NCBI GenBank assembly: GCA_902777275.1
Contig: CACYTI010000006.1
Coordinates: 45,267-109,266 of the forward strand
DNA from: an uncultured Ruminococcus sp.
Lineage (GTDB): Bacteria; Bacillota; Clostridia; Oscillospirales; Acutalibacteraceae
Direction: 5' to 3'
DNA length: 64,000 bases
The notes under the pieces were generated by a model, which had not been told where the DNA came from, ran no database searches, and saw nothing but the letters and a program-made list of their open reading frames with translations. Numbering within the stretch: position 1 is the stretch's first letter; the number at the start of each line of letters is the position of its first letter. Shown here in pieces: positions 35,701 to 43,923 of this stretch. Made by a program: the position numbers and the translations under genes.

Positions 35701-36808
35701 GAAGATACACGAGAGCGAGTCGGGCAACAACACGCTGACCCTTATCGAGTCGGGCAAAGTGCAGTATGTTATCTCTACCTCCGCAAAGGGAAGGATCCCC
35801 TCGCGCGATTCGGTCAAGATACGCAGAAAAACCGTTGAGAGAAATATTCCCTGCCTCACCTCATTAGATACCGCCAACGCGCTTGCCGACTGCCTCAAGA
35901 GCCGCTATTCGCAGAACAGCACCGAGCTTGTAGACATAAACAATATGAGACAGAGCAGAATGAAGCTCCGCTTCACAAAGATGCAGGGCATAGGCAACGA
36001 CTACATTTACTTCTCCACCTTTAAGCAGTGGATCAACAATCCCGAAGCGCTCGCCGTAAGACTTAGCGACCGTCATTTCGGCGTGGGCGCCGACGGCGTT
36101 ATCCTTGTGGCTCCTTCAAAGGTTGCTGACGCGCAGATGAAGATGTACAACCGCGATGGCTCCGAGGGAAAGATGTGCGGCAACGGAATCCGCTGCGTGG
36201 GCAAGTTCCTCTACGACCACGGCATGGTCGATTACAACGAGAAGCCCGAAATCACAATTGAAACGCTCAGCGGCATCAAAAAGCTCAAGGCGTATACAAA
36301 CGACGGCGAGGTGACGACCCTTCGCGTGGATATGGGTAAGGCGATACTTGATCCCGCCGAGATCCCTGTGGCGCTCGACGGCGAAAAGATCGTTGACCAT
36401 CCCGTTAAGATCGCGGGCAAGGATTACAACATTACCTGCGTTTCCATGGGCAATCCCCATTGCGTTGTTTTCCGCGACGATATCGACCGCATTGATATTG
36501 AGTCAATCGGTCCCGAGTTCGAGTTTGACCCGCTGTTCCCCGAAAGAGTCAACACCGAGTTTGTCACCGTGCTTGACGACCACACGATAAAAATGCGTGT
36601 GTGGGAGCGCGGCTCGGGCGAAACATGGGCGTGCGGCACGGGAGCTTGCGCTGCTGCTGTCGCCGCCGTTGAAAACGGCTACTGCAAAAAGGGCGAGGAT
36701 ATCAAGGTCAAGCTCATCGGCGGAGACCTCGTAATCAACTACACCGACGAAACCGTTTACATGACAGGCAACGCCGAAAAGGTGTTTGAGGGCGAGATCA
36801 TTATCTGA
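32753..36808 (+). CDS. carB: Carbamoyl-phosphate synthase large subunit fused to diaminopimelate epimerase
   Basis: One uninterrupted reading frame of 1351 residues encodes two complete enzymes. Residues 1-1064 are CarB, with both ATP-grasp halves ([20 protein letters not shown] near the N terminus, [20 protein letters not shown] at the second half) and the C-terminal MGS-like regulatory domain ending [20 protein letters not shown]. Residues 1070-1351 are DapF, which converts LL- to meso-diaminopimelate for peptidoglycan and lysine; it starts [16 protein letters not shown], and has both catalytic cysteines, Cys1142 in MCGNGIRC and Cys1294 in WACGTGACA. The joining segment is only about five residues. 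Internal ATGs at 35945 and 35960 have no clear ribosome site, so a true fusion protein is likely. AAAAGGGG precedes the start. The pathways are not adjacent, so co-regulation rather than channelling may explain the fusion. Confidence 0.93.
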   Translation: [1351 protein letters not shown]

Positions 36809-36857
36809 TTTTTCCTTCCTGTTATACAGGTCTTTAAAAACAGTATAATAACAATAT

Positions 36858-36900
36858 AAGCAAAAGCGTTCCGAAAAAAACGGGGCGCTTTTGCTTTTTT
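36858..36900 (+). terminator. Terminator of carB-dapF
   Basis: GCAAAAGCG-tt-CCG pairs with CGG-gg-CGCTTTTGC around a run of A, followed by TTTTTT. Confidence 0.85.
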
Positions 36901-36991
36901 GAGCGTCAACTGCACAGTGGGGAAAATGCACAAAAAAGGAGCATAATTTTTGGCATATAAATAAGCTCTTATTTTCCAAAAAAGAAAAAAA

Positions 36992-37019
36992 TCGACTGTT
37001 CAATATTGTATGATATAAG
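36992..37019 (+). promoter_or_regulatory. Possible promoter of the starch-utilisation pair
   Basis: TCGACT at 36992-36997 and TATAAG at 37014-37019, with 16 bases between them, are weak matches. An alternative -10 TATGAT lies at 37009-37014. Confidence 0.35.
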
Positions 37020-37079
37020 GGTAAAAGTGGAGAAGTATTGCAATTCTCTCACAATAAAGATTTATGGAGGAGCATCATT

Positions 37080-38651
37080 ATGATCAGAACAAAGCACAAG
37101 GTTATCAGCATTGTTCTCTGTCTGGCGCTGGTGTTTGGCGCTCTGTTCGCTCTGTCGTTCTCGGCGGGCGCTGCGACGGGCGACAAAATCTATGTCAGGC
37201 TGAACAACGGCTGGAGTCAGGTCTACTGCTATATGTGGACAGACAACGTGGGCAACAACCACGATTGGCCGGGCGAGCAGATGACCGCTACAAGCGAAAG
37301 CGGCGTGTACACCTACACGGTACCATCAAATTTTGAGAAAATCATCTTCAACAACGGAAGCGGCGGTCCGGGCAACCAGACCGACAACCTGACCTACACA
37401 GGCAATGGCGGCGACGGAAAGCTGTACGATCTCTCCGCAGGCACATGGTCGCAGTATGCGCAGCCTTCGAGCGATCCCGTTCAGCCTTCAAGCAATCCCA
37501 CTCAGCCCTCAAGCTCGTCAGGCGGAGGTATTACTGTTTATTTCAAAAACACCGCTAACTGGGCGCAGCCTAAGTGCTATATGTGGAACACTGATTCCGA
37601 CAACAACGGTTGGCCGGGCGGAGCCATGGTGAGCGAAGGCGACAACGTTTGGTCTTACACCTCGAGCAAGGTTTATGCCAATTGTATTTTTGACAACGGC
37701 AACAGCGGTACCGGCAACCAGACCGACAACCTAATAGCAATGGACGGTCAGATCTTTGACTACTCAACCAAAACATGGTCGATTTACAGTGCCGGTCCCA
37801 TCAAGGTTCATTCGTTTACTGCCGATCCCTCAAGCAATATTTACACAGGTATGGAAATTGGTCTGACGGCTCAGGCTACAAGTTCCGAGGGCAGCGTATC
37901 CTATAAGTTCAGCGTTAACGGCAACGTTATCCGCGACTTTGCCACAGGAAATACCGCTACATGGACTCCCACCGCTGCGGGTGAATATACGGTCACATGT
38001 GATTTCAAGGACACCGCGAACAACACCGAGTCGCGCACGCTCAACGTGACAGTCGCAAGCGACTCCGGCGTGACAAGCCCGATCATCAAAAAGGTCACTC
38101 CCGCCGAAAACAGCTACATCAAAAAGGGCAGCGCCGCGACCGTAAGCGTTACAGCGGGCGGCGGACAAACCGGTACGAACTTACTGTTCTATAAGTACAT
38201 CATCAAAGATCCCACGGGCGCCCAGACCAACACCGCTTACTACACACTGAACTCTACCTATAAGTTCACTCCTTCAAAGGAAGGCGTCTACAAAATCGAA
38301 GTTTATGTTCAGGCATCAGACAACAGCGTATCCAACAAGACTGTAAATGTTATCTCGGCAGCCAATGTGCCCACAAGCTCCGAGGGTTCGTCGGCAACCG
38401 TTCCTTCATCGAGCGTGCAGACACAACCCACAACGCCGACACAGCCACCAACAACACCCGGTCAATATCAGCTCGGCGATGTTAACAAGGACGGTTATGT
38501 TAATATTAAGGACGCCACGCACGTTCAGCTCTATCTGATCGAGGCTACAGGCTACACTGTAGACAAGGCGCTCGCCGACGTCAACAAGGACGGTTATGTA
38601 ACCGTTAAGGACGTCACCGCGATTCAGAGAATAGTTGCGGAATTTGTGTAA
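37080..38651 (+). CDS. Secreted starch-binding protein with two CBM26-like modules and a type I dockerin
   Basis: The 523-residue protein has a signal peptide (about 1-32). Two similar carbohydrate-binding modules follow (about 34-130 and 150-240), each with a WPGxxM motif and a NNGSGGPGNQTDNL-type loop typical of CBM26 starch-binding modules, separated by a Pro/Ser-rich linker. Two Ig-like beta domains occupy about 240-430, then a Ser/Thr/Pro linker. The C-terminal type I dockerin has two repeats (GDVNKDGYVNIKDATHVQ and ADVNKDGYVTVKDVTAIQ). It has no catalytic domain and should bring starch and dockerin-bound enzymes together, as in amylosome-type systems of Ruminococcus bromii. GGAGGAG seven bases before ATG 37080 fixes the start. 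The amylase gene begins 18 bases after its stop and is probably co-transcribed. Confidence 0.88.
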   Translation: MIRTKHKVISIVLCLALVFGALFALSFSAGAATGDKIYVRLNNGWSQVYCYMWTDNVGNNHDWPGEQMTATSESGVYTYTVPSNFEKIIFNNGSGGPGNQTDNLTYTGNGGDGKLYDLSAGTWSQYAQPSSDPVQPSSNPTQPSSSSGGGITVYFKNTANWAQPKCYMWNTDSDNNGWPGGAMVSEGDNVWSYTSSKVYANCIFDNGNSGTGNQTDNLIAMDGQIFDYSTKTWSIYSAGPIKVHSFTADPSSNIYTGMEIGLTAQATSSEGSVSYKFSVNGNVIRDFATGNTATWTPTAAGEYTVTCDFKDTANNTESRTLNVTVASDSGVTSPIIKKVTPAENSYIKKGSAATVSVTAGGGQTGTNLLFYKYIIKDPTGAQTNTAYYTLNSTYKFTPSKEGVYKIEVYVQASDNSVSNKTVNVISAANVPTSSEGSSATVPSSSVQTQPTTPTQPPTTPGQYQLGDVNKDGYVNIKDATHVQLYLIEATGYTVDKALADVNKDGYVTVKDVTAIQRIVAEFV

Positions 38652-38669
38652 GTTTTGCGGAGGTTTAAA

Positions 38670-41075
38670 ATGTCAGGAATGAAAAAGACTTTGGTCGTCG
38701 TTCTTGCCCTCACAATTCTATTATCAGCATTTACAGCCGGAATCTTCACGGTTTCGGCTGCCGGAGCCTCCGCGTCTGCGGAGATTTCTGCAACTGATAC
38801 GAAAATAATAATTCACGTGAGACAGGAAGGACTGGCGCAGCCTCGCGTATACCTTTGGAATTCGCTGCCCACCAACAGCGCGATGTCAAAGTATTATCCC
38901 GGAGAAATAATGACCGCCAACGCCGGCTGGCACGATTACACAGTTTCGGGCGTTACCAAGGTCAACGCTCTTATCACCGACTCCAACGGCAAGCAGTACA
39001 GCAACGAGAAAAAGCTCACTACCGATGCAAACACCGTGACCGAGTATTGGTTCGACAACGGCCGCTGGTACAAATTTGACCCCGATCAAGAGAATCCTAT
39101 TGACAGTCTGGATCCCCGCGAGGATACGATCTACTTTGTTATGACCACACGCTTTTATGACGGCGACACAGGCAACAACGTGCATTGCTGGGATGACGGC
39201 AAGGCGAACAACCCCGACAGCGATCCCGCCTGGCGCGGCGATTTTAAGGGACTTGCCGAAAAGTTAGACTATATCAAGGCGCTCGGTTTCAACTCGATTT
39301 GGGTCACGCCCGTAGTAACCAACGCCTCGGGCTATGACTACCACGGATATCACGCCATGGATTTTGCAACCGTCGATGTTCGTTATGAAAGCGACGATTT
39401 TGATTTTGATGATTTGATTCACGCTGTCCACGAAAAAGACATGAAGATTTATCAGGACGTTGTGTTTCAGCACACGGGCAACTTCGGCGAATCGCATTTT
39501 TGTCCTCTGTTTACAAAGGATACAACAAAGGATTTGGGCAATCTTGAAGAGTGCATGATTCCCACCGATTATCTGCTCAACTCGTTCGGACTCAACTCCG
39601 CCGAGGAATACTGGGCTCAGATCGGCAACACGCAGTATCAACAGCGCCTTAACCTTATGAAAAACACCGCCTACAGCGGCGAGGACGGAAACACCACGGG
39701 GATTATGCCCGGCGATGACGACTACGACGACAAAAAGCTCTCATCGCATAACCTTTACAACTCTCACAACTATTACCACACGGGCTACTTCCAGAGCCTT
39801 AATTGGGACGACTGGTCTTGCAAATACTGCCAGATCGCAGGCGACTGCGTAGACCTCAACACCGAGAACCCCGCTGTTGCGGAATACATCACCGACACCT
39901 ACGCCGAGTATATCAACCGCGGCGTTGATGGCTTCCGTGTCGATACCGTCAGACACATTCCGCGTCTTGTGCTTAACCTTATGTTCAACGATCAGCTTCA
40001 CGGCGCGGCGACGGCGGCGGGCAAACCTAATTTCCTGATGTTTGGTGAGATCTGCACCCGTGCACAGTCTGCATGGTACCGCGGTCATGCTGAGGAATCC
40101 GCACCCTACTACACATGGAAGGAAAGCAGCAGCGTTTGGGAGCAGGCGTGGAGCTGGGGCGACGGGTTTGACGACATCAACAATAACATGAATGTCACCT
40201 TTGACCACTACCGGGCAGAGGACGACCCGAGCGACGAGCCGACCTCAGATAACGCTTTCCTCAAAAACTTAGCTTACCACACTCCCGACCGCTCAATGGC
40301 TTCCGGCATGGAGGCTATCGACTTCCCGATGCACCGCGCTTTCGGCACCGCGAGCGGAGCGTTTAATCTCGCAAAGGGCGGCGACAAGTATTACAACGAC
40401 GCTACCTACAATGTTATGTATGTTGATTCGCACGACTACGCTCCCGAAGCTCCCGATGAAAAGAACCGTTTTGCGGGCGGCACGCAAACATGGGCTGAGA
40501 ACCTCGATTTGATGTTCACCTTCCGCGGTATTCCCTGCATCTACTACGGCTCGGAAACCGAGTTCCAGAAGGGCAAGGTTATCGACGTGGGACCGAACGC
40601 GCCTCTTTCCACAACAGGACGCGCTTATTTCGGAGACGCACTTGAAGGTGACGTTACCGCTTCTGATTTCGGAAATTACACCGCTTCCGGCGCAGTAAAA
40701 GATACGCTGAATTCAACGCTTTCTCAGCATTTGATCAAGCTCAACAAAATCCGCCGCGCGATTCCCGCTCTGCAAAAGGGACAGTACACGGTCGATTCCA
40801 AGTATGTCAGCGGCAGCATGGCGTACATCCGCCGCTACACCGACGACAGCACCGACAGTCTTGCACTCGTTTCGATCTCCGGTACCGCGACATTTAAGAA
40901 TATCCCGAACGGAACCTATGTCGACGCCGTGACAGGCGACAGACAGACAGTTTCCAACGGCACGCTTACGGTTTCAAGTCTGAGCAAGGCAAACATGAGA
41001 GTTTATGTTTGCTGCGCCAACGGCTTTAACGGAATCAACGGAGCGATAGGCGGAGCAACGACTTATCTTAAATAA
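38670..41075 (+). CDS. Secreted GH13 alpha-amylase with N-terminal starch-binding-like module
   Basis: An 801-residue secreted glycoside hydrolase. A signal peptide (about 1-33) is followed by a beta-rich module (about 45-135, with YYPGEIMTANAGWHDY) resembling CBM26, then a GH13 catalytic barrel. The family residues are visible: YDYHGYHAMDF, nucleophile Asp425 in GFRVDTVRH, acid/base Glu460 in LMFGEICT, and His588-Asp589 in VDSHDY, followed by a C-terminal beta domain. It should cleave alpha-1,4 bonds in starch or related glucans. There is no dockerin, unlike its neighbour, so it is probably free or held otherwise. GGAGG six bases before ATG 38670 supports the start. A strong terminator follows. 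Confidence 0.92.
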   Translation: MSGMKKTLVVVLALTILLSAFTAGIFTVSAAGASASAEISATDTKIIIHVRQEGLAQPRVYLWNSLPTNSAMSKYYPGEIMTANAGWHDYTVSGVTKVNALITDSNGKQYSNEKKLTTDANTVTEYWFDNGRWYKFDPDQENPIDSLDPREDTIYFVMTTRFYDGDTGNNVHCWDDGKANNPDSDPAWRGDFKGLAEKLDYIKALGFNSIWVTPVVTNASGYDYHGYHAMDFATVDVRYESDDFDFDDLIHAVHEKDMKIYQDVVFQHTGNFGESHFCPLFTKDTTKDLGNLEECMIPTDYLLNSFGLNSAEEYWAQIGNTQYQQRLNLMKNTAYSGEDGNTTGIMPGDDDYDDKKLSSHNLYNSHNYYHTGYFQSLNWDDWSCKYCQIAGDCVDLNTENPAVAEYITDTYAEYINRGVDGFRVDTVRHIPRLVLNLMFNDQLHGAATAAGKPNFLMFGEICTRAQSAWYRGHAEESAPYYTWKESSSVWEQAWSWGDGFDDINNNMNVTFDHYRAEDDPSDEPTSDNAFLKNLAYHTPDRSMASGMEAIDFPMHRAFGTASGAFNLAKGGDKYYNDATYNVMYVDSHDYAPEAPDEKNRFAGGTQTWAENLDLMFTFRGIPCIYYGSETEFQKGKVIDVGPNAPLSTTGRAYFGDALEGDVTASDFGNYTASGAVKDTLNSTLSQHLIKLNKIRRAIPALQKGQYTVDSKYVSGSMAYIRRYTDDSTDSLALVSISGTATFKNIPNGTYVDAVTGDRQTVSNGTLTVSSLSKANMRVYVCCANGFNGINGAIGGATTYLK

Positions 41076-41113
41076 TAATACGTATTAAAGTTATTTGCAT
41101 CCGATCAAAACAA

Positions 41114-41146
41114 GCCTCCCCGTAACAAAAGACGGGGAGGTTTTTG
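41114..41146 (+). terminator. Terminator after the amylase gene
   Basis: CCTCCCCGT pairs with ACGGGGAGG around AACAAAAG, followed by TTTTT. Confidence 0.92.
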
Positions 41147-41281
41147 CATATTTAGGACTCAGCACTTAAAAAAACTTGAAACAGAGTACAAATCCCATAA
41201 AATAAAACAGCATATTGCATATATATAAACCGCGCGATTTGTATATTGTGTCAAAAAATTTCTTGCAAAATCAAAAAACAC

Positions 41282-41310
41282 TTTACTTTAATAACGTGAT
41301 AATGTATAAT
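41282..41310 (+). promoter_or_regulatory. SigA-type promoter of the amino-acid transporter operon
   Basis: TTTACT at 41282-41287 and TATAAT at 41305-41310 are separated by 17 bases. In the leader TGCGCAA and TTGCGCA (41324-41341) form a perfect 7-base hairpin. Confidence 0.65.
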
Positions 41311-41367
41311 AAATCTGTTCGTGTGCGCAAGTTTTTGCGCAAATTTATATTAACGGAGGACGAACAA

Positions 41368-42240
41368 ATGAAAAAAGCAGCAGCATTAATTTTGGCTGTC
41401 GCACTGACGGCGTTGTTCCTCGTCGGCTGCGGCGGAAACAGCAGCAGTAACGGCGACAGCAAGAGCAGCGACACCAAAAGCGAAAGCAGCAATGCAACAA
41501 GCGACAGCGCCCAAAGCGATGACTGGAGCTACATTCAGAACAAGGGCGAAATGATTATCGGCATCACATATTTTGAGCCGATGAACTACAAGGACGAAAA
41601 CGGCGAGCTCACAGGTTTTGAGACCGAGTTTGCCAAGGCAGTCTGCGCCGAGCTGGGCGTTGAGCCCAAGTTCCAGGAAATCAACTGGGACACCAAAGAG
41701 GTTGAGCTTAAATCAAAAACCATCGACTGCATTTGGAACGGCATGACCATCACCGACGAGAGAAAAGAAGCCATGAGCATTTCCGATCCCTACATGGAAA
41801 ACAAGCAGGTCATGGTAACAAAAGAGTCCAATGTTGAGAAGTATTCAACAGCGGAAGGCGTTAAGGAAGCCAATGTAGTAGCCGAGGCGGGTTCCGCCGG
41901 TGAAACCGTAGCCAAGGAAGACGCTTTCTTTAAGGATGCCGTATATCTTGCCGCCGATTCCCAAGCTAAGGCACTTATGGAGGTCAAGGCTGGCACATCC
42001 GATATCGCCATCATCGACTATGTAATGTCCATAGGCACACTCAGAGCCGGCTCCGACTACTCCGACCTCAAGGTCGTTGAGGCTCAGTCATTCTCACCCG
42101 AGCAGTACGGCGTTGCGTTCAGAAAAGACAGCGACACAACCCAGAAGGTCAACGAAGCCATGAAGAAGCTTGCCGAGAACGGAAAGCTCAAGGAAATCGC
42201 CGATAAGTACAGCCTTACCGATCTCGTTATCGTTAAATAA
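41368..42240 (+). CDS. Polar amino-acid ABC transporter, substrate-binding lipoprotein
   Basis: A 290-residue periplasmic-binding-protein-like receptor. The N terminus has a lipoprotein signal peptide with lipobox LVGC, followed by a Ser/Asn/Asp-rich linker that spaces it from the membrane. The mature protein belongs to solute-binding family 3 (MIIGITYFEPMNYKDENGELTGFE, given here as a family-typical start, then WDTKEVELKSKTIDCIWNG and AGTSDIAIID). CGGAGGA eight bases before ATG 41368 sets the start. The permease and ATPase genes follow directly. Members of this family import glutamine, cystine, arginine or histidine; the present substrate cannot be chosen from sequence. Confidence 0.93.
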   Translation: MKKAAALILAVALTALFLVGCGGNSSSNGDSKSSDTKSESSNATSDSAQSDDWSYIQNKGEMIIGITYFEPMNYKDENGELTGFETEFAKAVCAELGVEPKFQEINWDTKEVELKSKTIDCIWNGMTITDERKEAMSISDPYMENKQVMVTKESNVEKYSTAEGVKEANVVAEAGSAGETVAKEDAFFKDAVYLAADSQAKALMEVKAGTSDIAIIDYVMSIGTLRAGSDYSDLKVVEAQSFSPEQYGVAFRKDSDTTQKVNEAMKKLAENGKLKEIADKYSLTDLVIVK

Positions 42241-42242
42241 TC

Positions 42243-42899
42243 ATGGATCAGTTTTGGAGTGTTTCCCTTCAGCTTTTAGAGGGTTTTAAAGAAAACTGCA
42301 TTCTGTTCGGGGTTACGCTTTTGTTTGCCCTTCCGCTGGGCTTATTGATCGCGTTCGGCTCGATGTCTGGCTTTAAGCCGCTTAAATTTTTGTGCCGAGC
42401 GATAGTGTGGATCATACGCGGAACACCGCTTATGCTTCAATTGTTTGTGGTGTGCTACATTCCGCCGCTGCTCACCGACGGCAGTTTTAAATTCAAGGAA
42501 AGAATGACAGCCGCGATGATAGCATTCATCATAAACTATGCGGCATATTTTTCCGAGATTTACCGCGGCGGTATCGAAGGGATCCCCAAGGGACAGTATG
42601 AGGCGGGATATGTGCTCGGCATGAAGAAAAGCCAGATCTTTTTCAAGGTCGTGCTGCTTCAGGTCGTTAAGCGCATTGTGGCGCCCATGAGCAACGAGAT
42701 CATCACGCTGGTTAAGGATACGTCGCTGGCGCGCGTGATCATGGTTCCGGAAATCCTTAAATACGCGGAGGATTTTACGAAGATCAACGGATTGATATGG
42801 CCGATTTTCTACACCGGCGCGTTCTTCCTGATTTTCTGCGGCGTTTTGACGCTGCTCTTCCGGTTCATCGAGAAAAAGCTCGATTATTATAAGGGTTAA
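42243..42899 (+). CDS. Polar amino-acid ABC transporter, permease
   Basis: A 218-residue integral membrane subunit of the HisM/GlnP class with about five transmembrane helices. Its features are IIRGTPLMLQLFVV near the N-terminal third and the cytoplasmic coupling loop EAGYVLGMKKSQIFFKVVLLQ with the conserved EAA-type motif that contacts the ATPase. The gene begins 3 bases after the stop of the binding-protein gene and ends 12 bases before the ATPase gene, a classical three-gene importer. With a single permease gene the channel is presumably a homodimer. Confidence 0.93.
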   Translation: MDQFWSVSLQLLEGFKENCILFGVTLLFALPLGLLIAFGSMSGFKPLKFLCRAIVWIIRGTPLMLQLFVVCYIPPLLTDGSFKFKERMTAAMIAFIINYAAYFSEIYRGGIEGIPKGQYEAGYVLGMKKSQIFFKVVLLQVVKRIVAPMSNEIITLVKDTSLARVIMVPEILKYAEDFTKINGLIWPIFYTGAFFLIFCGVLTLLFRFIEKKLDYYKG

Positions 42900-42911
42900 G
42901 GAGGCTGCGTC

Positions 42912-43721
42912 ATGGCGTTTTTGGAAGTAAAAAATATTCAAAAAAGCTTTGGAAGAACCGAGGTATTAAAGGATATCAGCTTCTCGCTCGAAAAGGGAGA
43001 GGTTCTGGCGATAATCGGTTCGTCGGGTTCGGGAAAAACGACGCTTCTGCGCTGTATAAATTTTTTGGAAACTCCGCAGATGGGAAATATTATCGTAAAC
43101 GGCGAGGTGCTTTTTGACGGGGATGACCCTTCAAAGAAAAAGGATTCCGAGATCCGCAAAAATCGCCTGCATTTCGGCATGGTTTTTCAGCAGTTCAACC
43201 TGTTCCCGCAGTATACGGTGTTTGAGAACCTTGTTTTGGCGCCCAAGCTTTTGGCTAAGGAAAAGATAAAAGAGAACGGTGAATACAGGGGAGCTACCAC
43301 CTATAAGGAAGCTGTCGAGAGCATCAACGCCGAGGCAGAGCGTCTGCTTGACAAGGTAGGTCTTTCCGAAAAGCGAGACGAGTACCCCTGCAACCTGAGC
43401 GGCGGTCAGCAGCAGCGTGTGGCTATCGCCCGCGCACTGGCGCTTGATCCCGACGTGCTTTGCTTTGACGAGCCGACGTCGGCGCTTGACCCCGAGCTTA
43501 CGGGCGAGGTTTTGAGCGTTATAAAAGGACTGAAAAGCTCTGAATCAACAATGATCGTTGTTACGCACGAAATCAGCTTTGCCCGCGACGTTGCCGATAG
43601 AGTGATATTCATGGCTGACGGCGTGATTGAAGAGGAAGGCACACCGAGTCAGGTCATCGAACATCCGCAAAGTCCGAGAACACAGGCTTTCCTGTCGCGG
43701 TTCAATCAATATTCAGATTAA
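42912..43721 (+). CDS. Polar amino-acid ABC transporter, ATP-binding protein
   Basis: A 269-residue ATPase of the GlnQ type, which powers the importer from the cytoplasmic side. It has Walker A (GSSGSGKTT), Q-loop ([10 protein letters not shown]), signature LSGGQQQR, Walker B ([13 protein letters not shown]) and the H-loop histidine (VVTHE). An insertion of about 20 residues after the Q-loop ([20 protein letters not shown]) is longer than in E. coli GlnQ. AAGGAGGC lies just upstream of ATG 42912. A terminator follows, closing the operon. Confidence 0.94.
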   Translation: MAFLEVKNIQKSFGRTEVLKDISFSLEKGEVLAIIGSSGSGKTTLLRCINFLETPQMGNIIVNGEVLFDGDDPSKKKDSEIRKNRLHFGMVFQQFNLFPQYTVFENLVLAPKLLAKEKIKENGEYRGATTYKEAVESINAEAERLLDKVGLSEKRDEYPCNLSGGQQQRVAIARALALDPDVLCFDEPTSALDPELTGEVLSVIKGLKSSESTMIVVTHEISFARDVADRVIFMADGVIEEEGTPSQVIEHPQSPRTQAFLSRFNQYSD

Positions 43722-43730
43722 AATTTTATA

Positions 43731-43779
43731 ATCAAGGCGCTTTCGACGGAAGAACGTTGTAAGCGCTTTTTGATTTTTG
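43731..43779 (+). terminator. Terminator of the amino-acid transporter operon
   Basis: AATCAAGGCGCTT pairs with AAGCGCTTTTTGATT around a loop of about 20 bases and is followed by TTT. Confidence 0.7.
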
Positions 43780-43856
43780 AGCTGAAGAATATACGGAAAT
43801 GCTGTTTATAGCCTGAATTTCAAAGATTTGCCGATTGGAAAAACTTTATTCGGGGC

Positions 43857-43885
43857 TTGAAAAATGTGGCGGAAAATGTTATAAT
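43857..43885 (+). promoter_or_regulatory. SigA-type promoter of the thyX operon
   Basis: TTGAAA at 43857-43862 and TATAAT at 43880-43885 are separated by 17 bases. Confidence 0.7.
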
Positions 43886-43923
43886 ACTGATAATTATGTA
43901 AAATGGAAAAGGTGGGTGATGAA

